Positions 28,526 through 36,866 of a DNA stretch of 42,125 nucleotides are shown here, one piece after another. The notes under the pieces are model-generated. The model was given only the letters and a program-made list of their open reading frames with translations. It was not told the origin of the DNA and searched no databases. Numbering within the stretch: position 1 is the first letter of the stretch; the number at the start of each line of letters is the position of its first letter. This stretch comes from an uncultured Candidatus Saccharibacteria bacterium (GTDB lineage: Bacteria; Patescibacteriota; Saccharimonadia; Saccharimonadales; Saccharimonadaceae), in contig CAMJEK010000004.1 of the NCBI GenBank assembly GCA_946404685.1, positions 1-42,125 on the forward strand. The letters run 5' to 3'. Position numbers and translations under genes: made by a program.

Positions 28526-29759
28526 CTTCCATATAGATTTCTTCGAAACGTTGAAGCGTACGATTAATATCGTGCGTTTTTGCGATTTCGAGACTTCTAC
28601 TTGAAAATGCCTTTTGAAGTTTTTTGTCGCTTAGAATCTTTGTAATACTATCTGCGATTTCTGAAACATCCTTCGGTTTGCAAAGGAATCCATTCTCGCC
28701 GTTTTTGCAGACTTCGCTGACTGCACCTTTGTCTACTGCAACTAGTGGCAACCCAGTTGCCGCTGCTTCGATCAGGACAATGCCTTGCGTCTCGATTTCG
28801 CTTGCCGTAGCAAAAAGTGAACCGACTTTATAAATCTCATATAGCTCTGGTGGCATTACGCGCCCGAGGAAGAGTACAGAATCTGAAATCCCAAGTTCCA
28901 CAGCTTGTTTCTCGAGGCCAGCCTTTGCCACTCCGTCGCCGGTAACTACGAGTACTGCTTCAGGAACATTCTCGAGCACCTTTTTGAAAGCATCAATCAC
29001 AATGTTAATCTGTTTTTCTGGATCAACGCGCCCAACATAGAGGACGATTGGCTTGTCTTCTGGAATGTGATATTTCTTATAGATCTCTGCTGGCGCTTTG
29101 CCAGGTTTGAACGAGGAAAGATCAACCCCGTTCGAGACCGCCTCAACCGGCACCTTAAAATTTTTTGCACGTTTCAAAATCAAATCATCAATCGCAAGCT
29201 GTGTTGGCATCGTGACGTAGTCACTTTTCTTCTGTCTGCCCACAAAATAAGCAGCCAAAATTGCATCAACCGGCTTCTTGATAATTTTTGGCAGCTTCAA
29301 AGGGTCGGTAATAACGTCTGGATAATTATGCTCGGTTGTGATGAGTGGAATCGAATGTTTGTGTGCATAATGAACCACCGCAATTCCAATCGGGTCAGAG
29401 ACCTGGCAGTGGATAACGTCTGGACGAAATGATTTAAGAGCTTTTTTAATCTCACGGTTAGGGAGCACAGACGCGTGAAAGCCGTTCTTATAGAGAACGT
29501 GTGGCATCTCATGGCCAAACAATTTCTTTTTTGGTGGCACAGGGTTAATCTGATCAGGATAAACTGGAAGCTCGATTGACTTAAGATAAACCGTCTTAAC
29601 GCCCTGATCGTATTCGATATGGCTTTTACCGGTTTGGCTTGGACAGAGAACCATCACTTCGTGGCCGCGTGCAGCTAAGCCCACGGCAAGATTATGTGAA
29701 AAAACCGCGACTCCATTAGTCATCGGAAAGTAAACAGCGGTAGAAATCGCAATTTTCAT
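28506..29759 (-). CDS. Glycosyltransferase family 4 (GT-B)
   Basis: MTNGVAVFSHNLAVGLAARGHEVMVL; VLYVGRVDPEKQINIVIDAF; EIETQGIVLIEAAATGLPLVAVDKGAVSEV. Confidence 0.9.
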   Translation of the reverse strand: MKIAISTAVYFPMTNGVAVFSHNLAVGLAARGHEVMVLCPSQTGKSHIEYDQGVKTVYLKSIELPVYPDQINPVPPKKKLFGHEMPHVLYKNGFHASVLPNREIKKALKSFRPDVIHCQVSDPIGIAVVHYAHKHSIPLITTEHNYPDVITDPLKLPKIIKKPVDAILAAYFVGRQKKSDYVTMPTQLAIDDLILKRAKNFKVPVEAVSNGVDLSSFKPGKAPAEIYKKYHIPEDKPIVLYVGRVDPEKQINIVIDAFKKVLENVPEAVLVVTGDGVAKAGLEKQAVELGISDSVLFLGRVMPPELYEIYKVGSLFATASEIETQGIVLIEAAATGLPLVAVDKGAVSEVCKNGENGFLCKPKDVSEIADSITKILSDKKLQKAFSSRSLEIAKTHDINRTLQRFEEIYMEVISRDF

Positions 29760-30253
29760 AAGCTCATTATAGCATACATCGCGATGCCGGCCGCGACTGA
29801 GACGTTGAATGATTCTTTCTTGCCCTTCATCGGGATTTCAAGAAATGTGTCGATTATCTCGTATAGCTTGCTATCGATCCCGTGCACCTCTTCACCAAGA
29901 ATCAGAACCACTTTCTCGTCAAGATCTAACTTCGAATTGATCGAAACGAGCCGCTCGTCCTGAATATTATTCTCAAGACCAACAATCTTCCAGCCCTCAT
30001 CTCGTAATTTGCTCAAATCCGAAAATATATCATCAGATGAATAAATCTCGAGCATATCCTCGGCTCCAAGGGCCGTTTTGTGGATTTCTTTATCAAGTTT
30101 TTCACGAAGATGCGGTAAGAGATTCTTGTCGTGAACTCGCGGTGTATAACCAGATAGAATCACTCGCTCCGCGCCAAATCCTTCCGCAGTGCGAAGAATA
30201 GCCCCAACATTATAAGTCGAGCGAATATTATCAAGCACTAAAACGAGTTTCAT
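29756..30253 (-). CDS. SpoU/TrmH-family RNA 2'-O-methyltransferase
   Basis: LDNIRSTYNVGAILRTAEGFGAERVILSG; LILGEEVHGID; IPMKGKKESFNVSVAAGIAMY; start at the ATG just inside the promoter. Confidence 0.92.
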   Translation of the reverse strand: MKLVLVLDNIRSTYNVGAILRTAEGFGAERVILSGYTPRVHDKNLLPHLREKLDKEIHKTALGAEDMLEIYSSDDIFSDLSKLRDEGWKIVGLENNIQDERLVSINSKLDLDEKVVLILGEEVHGIDSKLYEIIDTFLEIPMKGKKESFNVSVAAGIAMYAIMSL

Positions 30254-30259
30254 GTCAAG

Positions 30260-30265
30260 ATTATA
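30260..30265 (-). promoter_or_regulatory. Extended -10 (TGgTATAAT) of the SpoU gene, leaderless
   Basis: Reverse complement TGTGGTATAATCTTGACATG; 6 nt to ATG. Confidence 0.65.
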
Positions 30266-30290
30266 CCACAGCAAACCCTGAGATTTATGG

Positions 30291-30296
30291 TATAAT
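30291..30296 (+). promoter_or_regulatory. Extended -10 (TGgTATAAT) of leuS, leaderless
   Basis: TTATGGTATAATATACTCTATG; 7 nt to ATG. Confidence 0.65.
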
Positions 30297-30303
30297 ATAC
30301 TCT

Positions 30304-32676
30304 ATGGAAAGATATGACCCAATCAAAATTGAAGACAAATGGCAAAAACGCTGGGAAGAGGAAAAACCTTTCAAGGCGACTGAAAAAGAAAACGTTCCGA
30401 AGATGTATCTTGCGGAAATGTTTCCATATCCATCTGGTGCCGGCCTTCATGTGGGTCACGTCCGTAACTTTACTATCATCGATGTCTTAGCTCGCTTCTA
30501 TACTCAACAGGGTATGAACGTTATGCGTCCATTTGGTTATGATACTTTCGGTCTTCCAGCTGAGAACTATGCTATCAAAACCGGCACCTCTCCAAAAGAT
30601 GCCACCGCAGTCAACATTGCCAACTTCCGCAAACAAGCCAAACGCCTTGGCTACGCCATCGATTGGGATCGCGAAATCAACACCTCTGATCCAGAATATT
30701 ATCGCTGGACTCAGTGGTGCTTCTTGCAGCTTTTCAAAAAGGGTCTCGCCTATCAAAAAGAGTCATATCAATGGTGGTGCCCAGTTGATAAAACCGTGCT
30801 TGCAAACGAACAAGTAGAGGATGGCTGCTGCTGGCGCTGTGGCCATGAAGTTGAAAAGCGCAAAATGAAGCAATGGTTCTTCAAGATCACCGATTACGCC
30901 GATGAACTTCTTGAAGAAGTCGACGCTCTCGATTGGCCAGAGAAAATCAAGACCATGCAAAAGAACTGGATTGGCCGCTCTAAGGGTACGAACGTCACAT
31001 TCTCAGTCAAAGATCTTCAGACCGAAATCCGTGTATTCACGACCCGTGTCGACACCATCTTCGGTGTCAGCTTCATCGTACTTGCTCCAGAGCACCCAAT
31101 GATTAAAGAGATTGTATCCGACGAAGCTCGCGAAAAAGTTGAGGATTATTGCAAGAACGCTATCAAGAAATCTGAAATCGAACGCCAAGAAAACAAAGAA
31201 AAGACCGGTGTTTTCACTGGCGCATACGCCATCAACCCACTCACCGGCAAAGAAATCCCAATCTGGGTCGCTGACTATGTCCTCGCCGGATATGGCGAAG
31301 GTGCCGTTATGGGTGTTCCTGGTCACGACGAGCGCGACTTTGAATTTGCTGAAAAGTTCGACCTCCCAGTCTATAAAGTTATCGAAAAGCCAGAATCTTC
31401 TGATGATGATTCAAGGTGCTATCACGGCGAGGGAACTCTTGTGAATTCCGGCCAGTTCGACGGCACTCGTTCTGAGGATGCTCGTGAACAAATCACGGCA
31501 TGGCTCGAAGAGCGCGGCATTGGTTCACCAAAAACCACCTATAAGATGCGTGACTGGCTAATTTCCCGCCAGCGCTACTGGGGCTGTCCAATTCCTATTG
31601 CATATGATAAAGATGGCAACCCACACGCTATTCCAGAGGATCAACTCCCAGTCATTATTCCAGAAGTTGAAGATTATAAACCAGACGACTCCGGTCGCTC
31701 TGCTCTTGCTAAAGCCAAAGATTGGCTCAAAGTTACAATCGACGGCGAAGAGATGACCCGTGAAACCGACACTCTTGATGGCTACGCCTGCTCAAGCTGG
31801 TACCTCTGGCGCTACGTCTCGCCTCACGACGACAAGCATGCTTGGGATAGCGACGCTATTAAATATTGGGCCCCGCTCGATGTTTATGCCGGCGCCGACC
31901 ACGCTGTTGCACACCTTCTCTACGTCCGTTTCTGGTGTAAATTCTTTGCCGACCAAGGCTTCTTACCATTCCGCGAACCAATCAAGAAATTGATCTATCA
32001 CGGCTACATTAACGCCCCAGACGGCAAAAAGATGTCCAAGTCCAAAGGCAACGTGATTGATCCACTCGATGTTATTAATGACGGCTATGGCGCCGACACT
32101 CTCCGCACCTACGAAATGTTCATCGGCCCAGTCGAGCTCGACGCAGCCTGGGATCCACGCTCTGTCGGTGGTGTCTATCGCTTCTTGAATCGCTGCTACA
32201 GCCTCTGCTTCAAAGAAAACGTCGAAGCTGGTCATAACACGCTCCGAAACCAAGTCATCAAGAAAGTCACCGAAGACATCCGCCGCTGCGGCTTCAACAC
32301 TGCCGTCGCCGCCTTGATGGAATTCGTGAACGTCCTCTATAAAGACGGCGCCGAAAAGGAAGATGTCGTTGTCCTCGCTAAGCTCTTGAAGCCATTTGCT
32401 CCACACCTTGCCTCTGAGATGCTCGAAAAACTCGAGGCAAACGATGAATGGCCAACTTGGGACGAAAGCGCCCTTGTCGCTGATACTGTCGAAATTGTCA
32501 TCCAGGTCAACGGCAAACTTCGCGCTAAGCTTGAAGTCCCGGCCGAAGATCTCGAAGATGAAGAGAAAATTAAATCTCTCGCTCTCGCTGATGAACGCGT
32601 CAAAAAGTTTATTCCAGGCGAGCCAAAGAAGACCATCTTCGTAAAGAAAGCCAAACTCTTAAACGTTGTAGCCTAA
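30304..32676 (+). CDS. leuS: Leucyl-tRNA synthetase
   Basis: EMFPYPSGAGLHVGHVRNFTIIDVLARF; editing domain; KKMSKSKGNVIDPLDVI. Confidence 0.97.
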   Translation: MERYDPIKIEDKWQKRWEEEKPFKATEKENVPKMYLAEMFPYPSGAGLHVGHVRNFTIIDVLARFYTQQGMNVMRPFGYDTFGLPAENYAIKTGTSPKDATAVNIANFRKQAKRLGYAIDWDREINTSDPEYYRWTQWCFLQLFKKGLAYQKESYQWWCPVDKTVLANEQVEDGCCWRCGHEVEKRKMKQWFFKITDYADELLEEVDALDWPEKIKTMQKNWIGRSKGTNVTFSVKDLQTEIRVFTTRVDTIFGVSFIVLAPEHPMIKEIVSDEAREKVEDYCKNAIKKSEIERQENKEKTGVFTGAYAINPLTGKEIPIWVADYVLAGYGEGAVMGVPGHDERDFEFAEKFDLPVYKVIEKPESSDDDSRCYHGEGTLVNSGQFDGTRSEDAREQITAWLEERGIGSPKTTYKMRDWLISRQRYWGCPIPIAYDKDGNPHAIPEDQLPVIIPEVEDYKPDDSGRSALAKAKDWLKVTIDGEEMTRETDTLDGYACSSWYLWRYVSPHDDKHAWDSDAIKYWAPLDVYAGADHAVAHLLYVRFWCKFFADQGFLPFREPIKKLIYHGYINAPDGKKMSKSKGNVIDPLDVINDGYGADTLRTYEMFIGPVELDAAWDPRSVGGVYRFLNRCYSLCFKENVEAGHNTLRNQVIKKVTEDIRRCGFNTAVAALMEFVNVLYKDGAEKEDVVVLAKLLKPFAPHLASEMLEKLEANDEWPTWDESALVADTVEIVIQVNGKLRAKLEVPAEDLEDEEKIKSLALADERVKKFIPGEPKKTIFVKKAKLLNVVA

Positions 32677-32678
32677 AG

Positions 32679-32713
32679 AAAAAGCGGCCCCAAAAAAACA
32701 GGGGTCGCTTTTT
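32679..32713 (+). terminator. Intrinsic terminator after leuS
   Basis: AAAAAGCGGCCCC...GGGGTCGCTTTTT. Confidence 0.85.
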
Positions 32714-32721
32714 GCCTCATA

Positions 32722-32750
32722 TTGAAAAATCAGCAAAAATGTGGTATAAT
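32722..32750 (+). promoter_or_regulatory. Strong promoter, TTGAAA-N17-TATAAT with extended -10 TG
   Basis: TTGAAAAATCAGCAAAAATGTGGTATAAT. Confidence 0.75.
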
Positions 32751-32789
32751 TATAAAAGACAATTATGTCGCACGTTAGGAGGTGGAGCT

Positions 32790-32831
32790 ATGTCAATTTG
32801 TACTAGGTTTTGCATAAAGGGGGTGGCGTAA
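32790..32831 (+). CDS. Putative 13-codon leader ORF MSICTRFCIKGVA
   Basis: SD TTAGGAGGTGGAGCT before the ATG; its TAA directly abuts the TTG start of the next ORF in the same frame. Confidence 0.4.
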   Translation: MSICTRFCIKGVA

Positions 32832-33311
32832 TTGAGTAAGAAACCGGATCCGGAAAAATTCATTTGCAAGGCTAAGATCAGCAAGATGAATAACCTTGAA
32901 AGTGTCTTTGATTCCATTGGGTTTGCTCTGGCAAATGCAGGATATGACGCGGTCACTGAGCTTTTACTAGAAAATGAAGAGGAGTCAATCCAGAGGATGG
33001 TGGCCAGCACTAAAGATGGGCCGAACGATGATGTATATATTTTTGTAGACATGGAAAAACAAACGATTTCGCTTGAATTTGGAAACTATGAAGAGGAGGG
33101 TGGTTACTCAAGGTTTCGCGCGATCTTCGTGTCAAAAGTCTTCTATAATACGATCGGTACAGACTTGTGTCACTACAAAAAGAAGGTGATCAAATTCTCG
33201 ATCAACGGTGAAGATGAGATCCATGCAAATGTCGATTTTCTCGATAAATATGTAGGCAAAGATTTTAGAGAAATTTATAACGACTTTGTGGATGGCGACA
33301 TAGACCTCTAA
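32832..33311 (+). CDS. Hypothetical protein, 159 aa, TTG start
   Basis: Continuous ORF; SD-like GGGGGTGG; own promoter and terminator. Confidence 0.65.
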   Translation: MSKKPDPEKFICKAKISKMNNLESVFDSIGFALANAGYDAVTELLLENEEESIQRMVASTKDGPNDDVYIFVDMEKQTISLEFGNYEEEGGYSRFRAIFVSKVFYNTIGTDLCHYKKKVIKFSINGEDEIHANVDFLDKYVGKDFREIYNDFVDGDIDL

Positions 33312-33341
33312 AAAGGCGGCCCCAAATCGGGGCCGTTTTCT
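33311..33341 (+). terminator. Intrinsic terminator
   Basis: CGGCCCC-AAATC-GGGGCCG-TTTTC. Confidence 0.85.
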
Positions 33342-33408
33342 TCTTGCGCGAAATAATAAATGGTGGTATTATAATAAAAATTAATCTATTAAAACTAAGG
33401 AGCATTTA

Positions 33409-33609
33409 ATGCCTGAACCTAAAAAACAGAGCAGCCCACGCAAGACCGGCCTTCGCCGTTCACATCTCCGCTTGAAGCTTGCTCGTGCAGTTAACGCTGT
33501 ATCTCCAGTTAAAGCTTTTGAAACAGCAAAGAAAACCCCAAATCTTAAGGTTAAAACTGTTAAAGCAAAACCAGCCAAAAAAGCAAAAACCACTAAAAAA
33601 TCTAAATAA
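33409..33609 (+). CDS. rpmF: 50S ribosomal protein L32-like, cysteine-free, with basic tail
   Basis: [25 protein letters not shown] matches the L32 N-terminal pattern; next to nusB/rnc. Confidence 0.75.
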   Translation: MPEPKKQSSPRKTGLRRSHLRLKLARAVNAVSPVKAFETAKKTPNLKVKTVKAKPAKKAKTTKKSK

Positions 33610-33623
33610 CTTATAGGAAAAAC

Positions 33624-34127
33624 ATGGCCAGTAATCGACATTTAGGTAGAGTTATTGTACTTCAATCACTGTATGAATATGAACTAAGAACTCTAGCGGG
33701 CGACCAAGAAGTCGATCTGGATACTGTCGTAGCAAAAAGCATCGAACCATACGAGAAAGCTCTCGGCGATACTGAATTTGTCTATAAATTGGCACACGGG
33801 GTCATCGACAACGTCGAAGACCTAGATAAAGCACTCCAGCCTATGGCGCCGGAGTGGCCAATTTCTTCTATTTCAGCAATTGATCGTAATGTCCTTCGTA
33901 TTGGTCTCTATGAATTATCTGAATGCGGCGACACTATCCCCCCGAAAGTTGCCATCAACGAAGCCGTAGAGCTTGCAAAAGCCTTTGGTTCGGATAACTC
34001 TTCCAAATTTATCAACGGTGTTCTCGGAACTGCATTCCGTGAGCTTCATCTCGATGCGGGAGAGACGGAAGGAAAGAATGAATCAGCAAACAAAACCGAC
34101 AGAGCCGACAGCAAGGAGAACGCTTAA
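33624..34127 (+). CDS. nusB: Transcription antitermination factor NusB
   Basis: [55 protein letters not shown]. Confidence 0.95.
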   Translation: MASNRHLGRVIVLQSLYEYELRTLAGDQEVDLDTVVAKSIEPYEKALGDTEFVYKLAHGVIDNVEDLDKALQPMAPEWPISSISAIDRNVLRIGLYELSECGDTIPPKVAINEAVELAKAFGSDNSSKFINGVLGTAFRELHLDAGETEGKNESANKTDRADSKENA

Positions 34128-34656
34128 GGTTCCAGAGGCCCTGCCGACAGAACAAATCAAGGAATCTCCTTTCGAAAAGCTAAAATCAGCAGTCTTTCGA
34201 AAGAAACCTACAATTCAAGAAATAGTGCGCGAGCCAACCTCAGGTGGTATCATTTTTAGGCTTTCAAAAGACCAGAAGGATATCGAAATTCTTCTTATCC
34301 AAGATTCAAAAGACCGTTGGACTATTCCAAAAGGTCACATTGAACCAGGTGAGACCGCCAAAATGACTGCTAAGCGCGAAATCGAAGAGGAAACAGGTCT
34401 GAAGAATGTCTCAATTTTGTCATGGCTTGGCAAAATCCACTTCAAATATCGCCGCCTCGACAAGCTTGTTCTTATGACTACCCAGGTCTATCTCGTTCAG
34501 GCTCTCGACGAGCACGAAATGCCAATGAAAGAGAAGTGGATGAAGGGAATCAAGTGGTTCTCATTCGCCGATGCTATCAATGCAATTGAGTATGAAGACA
34601 TCGAAAAACTGATGCTAATCGCCAAGAAAAAGATTCGCTCTGGCGACTACAAATAA
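34078..34656 (+). CDS. NUDIX hydrolase (start at ATG 34078, overlapping nusB by 50 bp)
   Basis: Nudix box [35 protein letters not shown]. Confidence 0.92.
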   Translation: MNQQTKPTEPTARRTLKVPEALPTEQIKESPFEKLKSAVFRKKPTIQEIVREPTSGGIIFRLSKDQKDIEILLIQDSKDRWTIPKGHIEPGETAKMTAKREIEEETGLKNVSILSWLGKIHFKYRRLDKLVLMTTQVYLVQALDEHEMPMKEKWMKGIKWFSFADAINAIEYEDIEKLMLIAKKKIRSGDYK

Positions 34657-34668
34657 TTAGGAGGCAAA

Positions 34669-35391
34669 ATGGATACAACACCATATCAGGAGTTTGCAAA
34701 AGAGAAACTTGGCTTCGAATATAACGATATTAATCTGCTCGTTACGGCCCTGACCCACAGAAGCTATGTTAATGAGCATAAAAAATCCACCCACGAGCAC
34801 AATGAGCGTCTCGAGTTCTTGGGCGATGCCGTTCTCGAGATGGTATCCTCAGATTTCTTGTATCGAAACTACAACGAACCTGAAGGTATCATGACGGCTT
34901 GGCGTGCCGCCCTCGTCCGCACCGAATCTATCGGTGATGCCGGGAAAAAGCTCGGCTACGAGCCACTCGTTCGCCTCTCTAAAGGCGAAAAACACGGTTC
35001 TGAACGTGCGCACGATGTGATTCTTGCCGACTGTTTTGAGGCAGTGATTGGCTCGATCTATCTCGATCAGGGCTACGAAACCGCCAAAGATTTTATCTAT
35101 AAACACATCCTTAGCAAAATCGACGAAATCCTCGAGGAGGGTACTTGGCGTGATGCAAAGTCCTGGTTCCAGGAATTGGCTCAAAAAACCGATGGCGAGA
35201 CCCCTGTTTATCGCACCCTCAAGGAGGAAGGCCCAGACCACGACAAGAACTTCACGGTTGGCGCCTATGTTGGCGACAAACTGATGGGTGTTGGCGTTGG
35301 CCACTCTAAGCAAGACGCACAAACCGCCGCCGCGAGAGAAGGTGTCAAAAAATACCGTGCAGAAGAAAATAAAACCGCAAAAAATCAATAG
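34669..35391 (+). CDS. rnc: Ribonuclease III
   Basis: HNERLEFLGDAVLEMVSSDFLYRNY; DCFEAVIGSIYLDQGYE; C-terminal dsRBD. Confidence 0.96.
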   Translation: MDTTPYQEFAKEKLGFEYNDINLLVTALTHRSYVNEHKKSTHEHNERLEFLGDAVLEMVSSDFLYRNYNEPEGIMTAWRAALVRTESIGDAGKKLGYEPLVRLSKGEKHGSERAHDVILADCFEAVIGSIYLDQGYETAKDFIYKHILSKIDEILEEGTWRDAKSWFQELAQKTDGETPVYRTLKEEGPDHDKNFTVGAYVGDKLMGVGVGHSKQDAQTAAAREGVKKYRAEENKTAKNQ

Positions 35392-35411
35392 AAAAGACCA
35401 ACCAAAATAAC

Positions 35412-35439
35412 AGAGAAGCCACACAAGGCTTCTCTTTTG
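35412..35439 (+). terminator. Intrinsic terminator after rnc
   Basis: AGAGAAGCC-ACACAA-GGCTTCTCTTTTG. Confidence 0.85.
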
Positions 35440-35458
35440 TTTAACGAGGGCGCATCTA

Positions 35459-35487
35459 TTGACTAAAATGCTTATGTATGCTATAAT
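35459..35487 (+). promoter_or_regulatory. Near-consensus promoter TTGACT-N17-TATAAT with extended TGc
   Basis: TTGACTAAAATGCTTATGTATGCTATAAT. Confidence 0.8.
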
Positions 35488-35529
35488 ATAAGAGTAAGCG
35501 TTTACATATAATTCAGGGGAGGTGAACAT

Positions 35530-36132
35530 ATGATAGAACGTTTAGAAGATTACGTATTCGAAGAGAAGGATGATTTTAGGACAATGTTCAATTTCGTAGA
35601 TTCATCCACCGAATCTAACGAAGTCAAAATCACCACAATCCTTATGCCGGACTGTCAAATCGACAAAGCTTCAATCGAGAAAGAACTCGAAGAAATGATC
35701 AAGGAACTTGAAGCAGAAGAGAAGAACCCCGAGAAGCGAATGACCAATGAAGATTTCTGGTTACTTTGGTTGGATTTGGTTGACCTGTGGGGACAGTATC
35801 GAGGCGTGAAGGAGCTATATAATAATGCAACTTCGGAAAATACAGAGTTTGTGGTAAAAAATGTTGTAGACAAATACTACGAAGGTCGTTCTTCAAAAAT
35901 CAAGAAGCATCGCGACGAGTTATTGGCTCAGGTTGATGCTCTTATCGAAGAACTGAACCAGGATCTTTCCGCTAGAAGATTCACGGAGGTCGATAAGTGT
36001 TGGTTGCGCGAACATATTGGTAATTCTGATCAGTCAGAAAGTGTCCGCGGTAGAATCAAGACTAAGTTAAAAGGCCTCAAAGTTCCTGTAGACTTCGTCA
36101 AACTCATCGAAAAGAAGAATAACCCCGACTAA
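35530..36132 (+). CDS. Hypothetical protein, 200 aa, acidic/helical
   Basis: ORF with strong SD GGGGAGGTGAACAT; own promoter and terminator. Confidence 0.75.
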   Translation: MIERLEDYVFEEKDDFRTMFNFVDSSTESNEVKITTILMPDCQIDKASIEKELEEMIKELEAEEKNPEKRMTNEDFWLLWLDLVDLWGQYRGVKELYNNATSENTEFVVKNVVDKYYEGRSSKIKKHRDELLAQVDALIEELNQDLSARRFTEVDKCWLREHIGNSDQSESVRGRIKTKLKGLKVPVDFVKLIEKKNNPD

Positions 36133-36150
36133 TCTCGGGGTTTTCTTTTT
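36121..36150 (+). terminator. Intrinsic terminator overlapping the stop codon
   Basis: AACCCCGA-CTAA-TCTCGGGGTTTTCTTTTT. Confidence 0.85.
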
Positions 36151-36199
36151 CCAAAAAATAGTGTATAATAGTCCAAGTTATTATTAAAGAAAGGATAAA

Positions 36200-36586
36200 A
36201 TGCTCGCGATTCGCATGCAACGTAATGGCCGTGCACATCTTCCGATGTACAGGATAGTCGTCCAAGAATCACAGCGCCACCCTCTTTCGGGTCGTGTTGT
36301 GGCCGAGGTCGGCAACTACAACCCAGAGACCAAAAAATTGGTTCTCGATAAAGAAAAGGTGGAGTTCTACTTGAAGAATGGTGCTCAACCATCATCTCGT
36401 GTCGCTTTCATCTTGAAGAAAGATGGCGTCAAACTTCCAGATTGGTACAAAGCTGCTCCAGCAAAAGCCGTTAAGGCAAAACACGCTGATAAGCTCCGCA
36501 AAAACCAACCAAAGGAAGAGCCAGCTGAAGAAGCTCCAGCCGAAGCTCCTGTTGAAGAAGCTCCAGCAGAAACTCCTGCAGAGTAA
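36200..36586 (+). CDS. rpsP: 30S ribosomal protein S16 with acidic Ala/Pro-rich tail
   Basis: MLAIRMQRNGRAHLPMYRIVVQESQRHPLSGRVVAEVGNYNP. Confidence 0.97.
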   Translation: MLAIRMQRNGRAHLPMYRIVVQESQRHPLSGRVVAEVGNYNPETKKLVLDKEKVEFYLKNGAQPSSRVAFILKKDGVKLPDWYKAAPAKAVKAKHADKLRKNQPKEEPAEEAPAEAPVEEAPAETPAE

Positions 36587-36587
36587 T

Positions 36588-36618
36588 AAAATAATCCCCG
36601 AAAGGGGATTATTTTTTT
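36588..36618. terminator. Terminator shared by rpsP and the convergent small gene
   Basis: AATAATCCCC-GAAA-GGGGATTATTTTTTT. Confidence 0.85.
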
Positions 36619-36809
36619 GAACTAAGATGCCAGTGGTTGCCGAACTCGCATTTATAGACAGTTAACTCTGGCGCGCCGTGATCATACTGGGCAACCTTTG
36701 CGGCAACCTCGGCCTCCTCGCGCGTCGCATAAGAAATCTTATGCTCTTCGCCGACCCAACACCTTTCCGGCTCGTATCTAGATGCTCCAAAATTAACTTT
36801 TCGTGACAT
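36609..36809 (-). CDS. Small protein, 66 aa, with degenerate Cys/His-WHL ending
   Basis: MSRKVNFGASRYEPERCWVGEEHKI...TVYKCEFGNHWHLSSKK; extended -10 7 nt before the ATG. Confidence 0.65.
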   Translation of the reverse strand: MSRKVNFGASRYEPERCWVGEEHKISYATREEAEVAAKVAQYDHGAPELTVYKCEFGNHWHLSSKK

Positions 36810-36816
36810 AAAAAAT

Positions 36817-36834
36817 ATTATAACATGCTATAAT
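36817..36834. promoter_or_regulatory. Head-to-head divergent extended -10 elements for the minus-strand small gene and khpA
   Basis: ATTATAaCATGcTATAAT. Confidence 0.7.
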
Positions 36835-36866
36835 TAATGCATTAACAACTAACGGAGAAACCCTTA

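Noticed and set aside
33973-34077. N-terminal extension of the NUDIX ORF over nusB
   Set aside because: ATG 34078 has the SD and fits the domain; the upstream part is nusB read in another frame.
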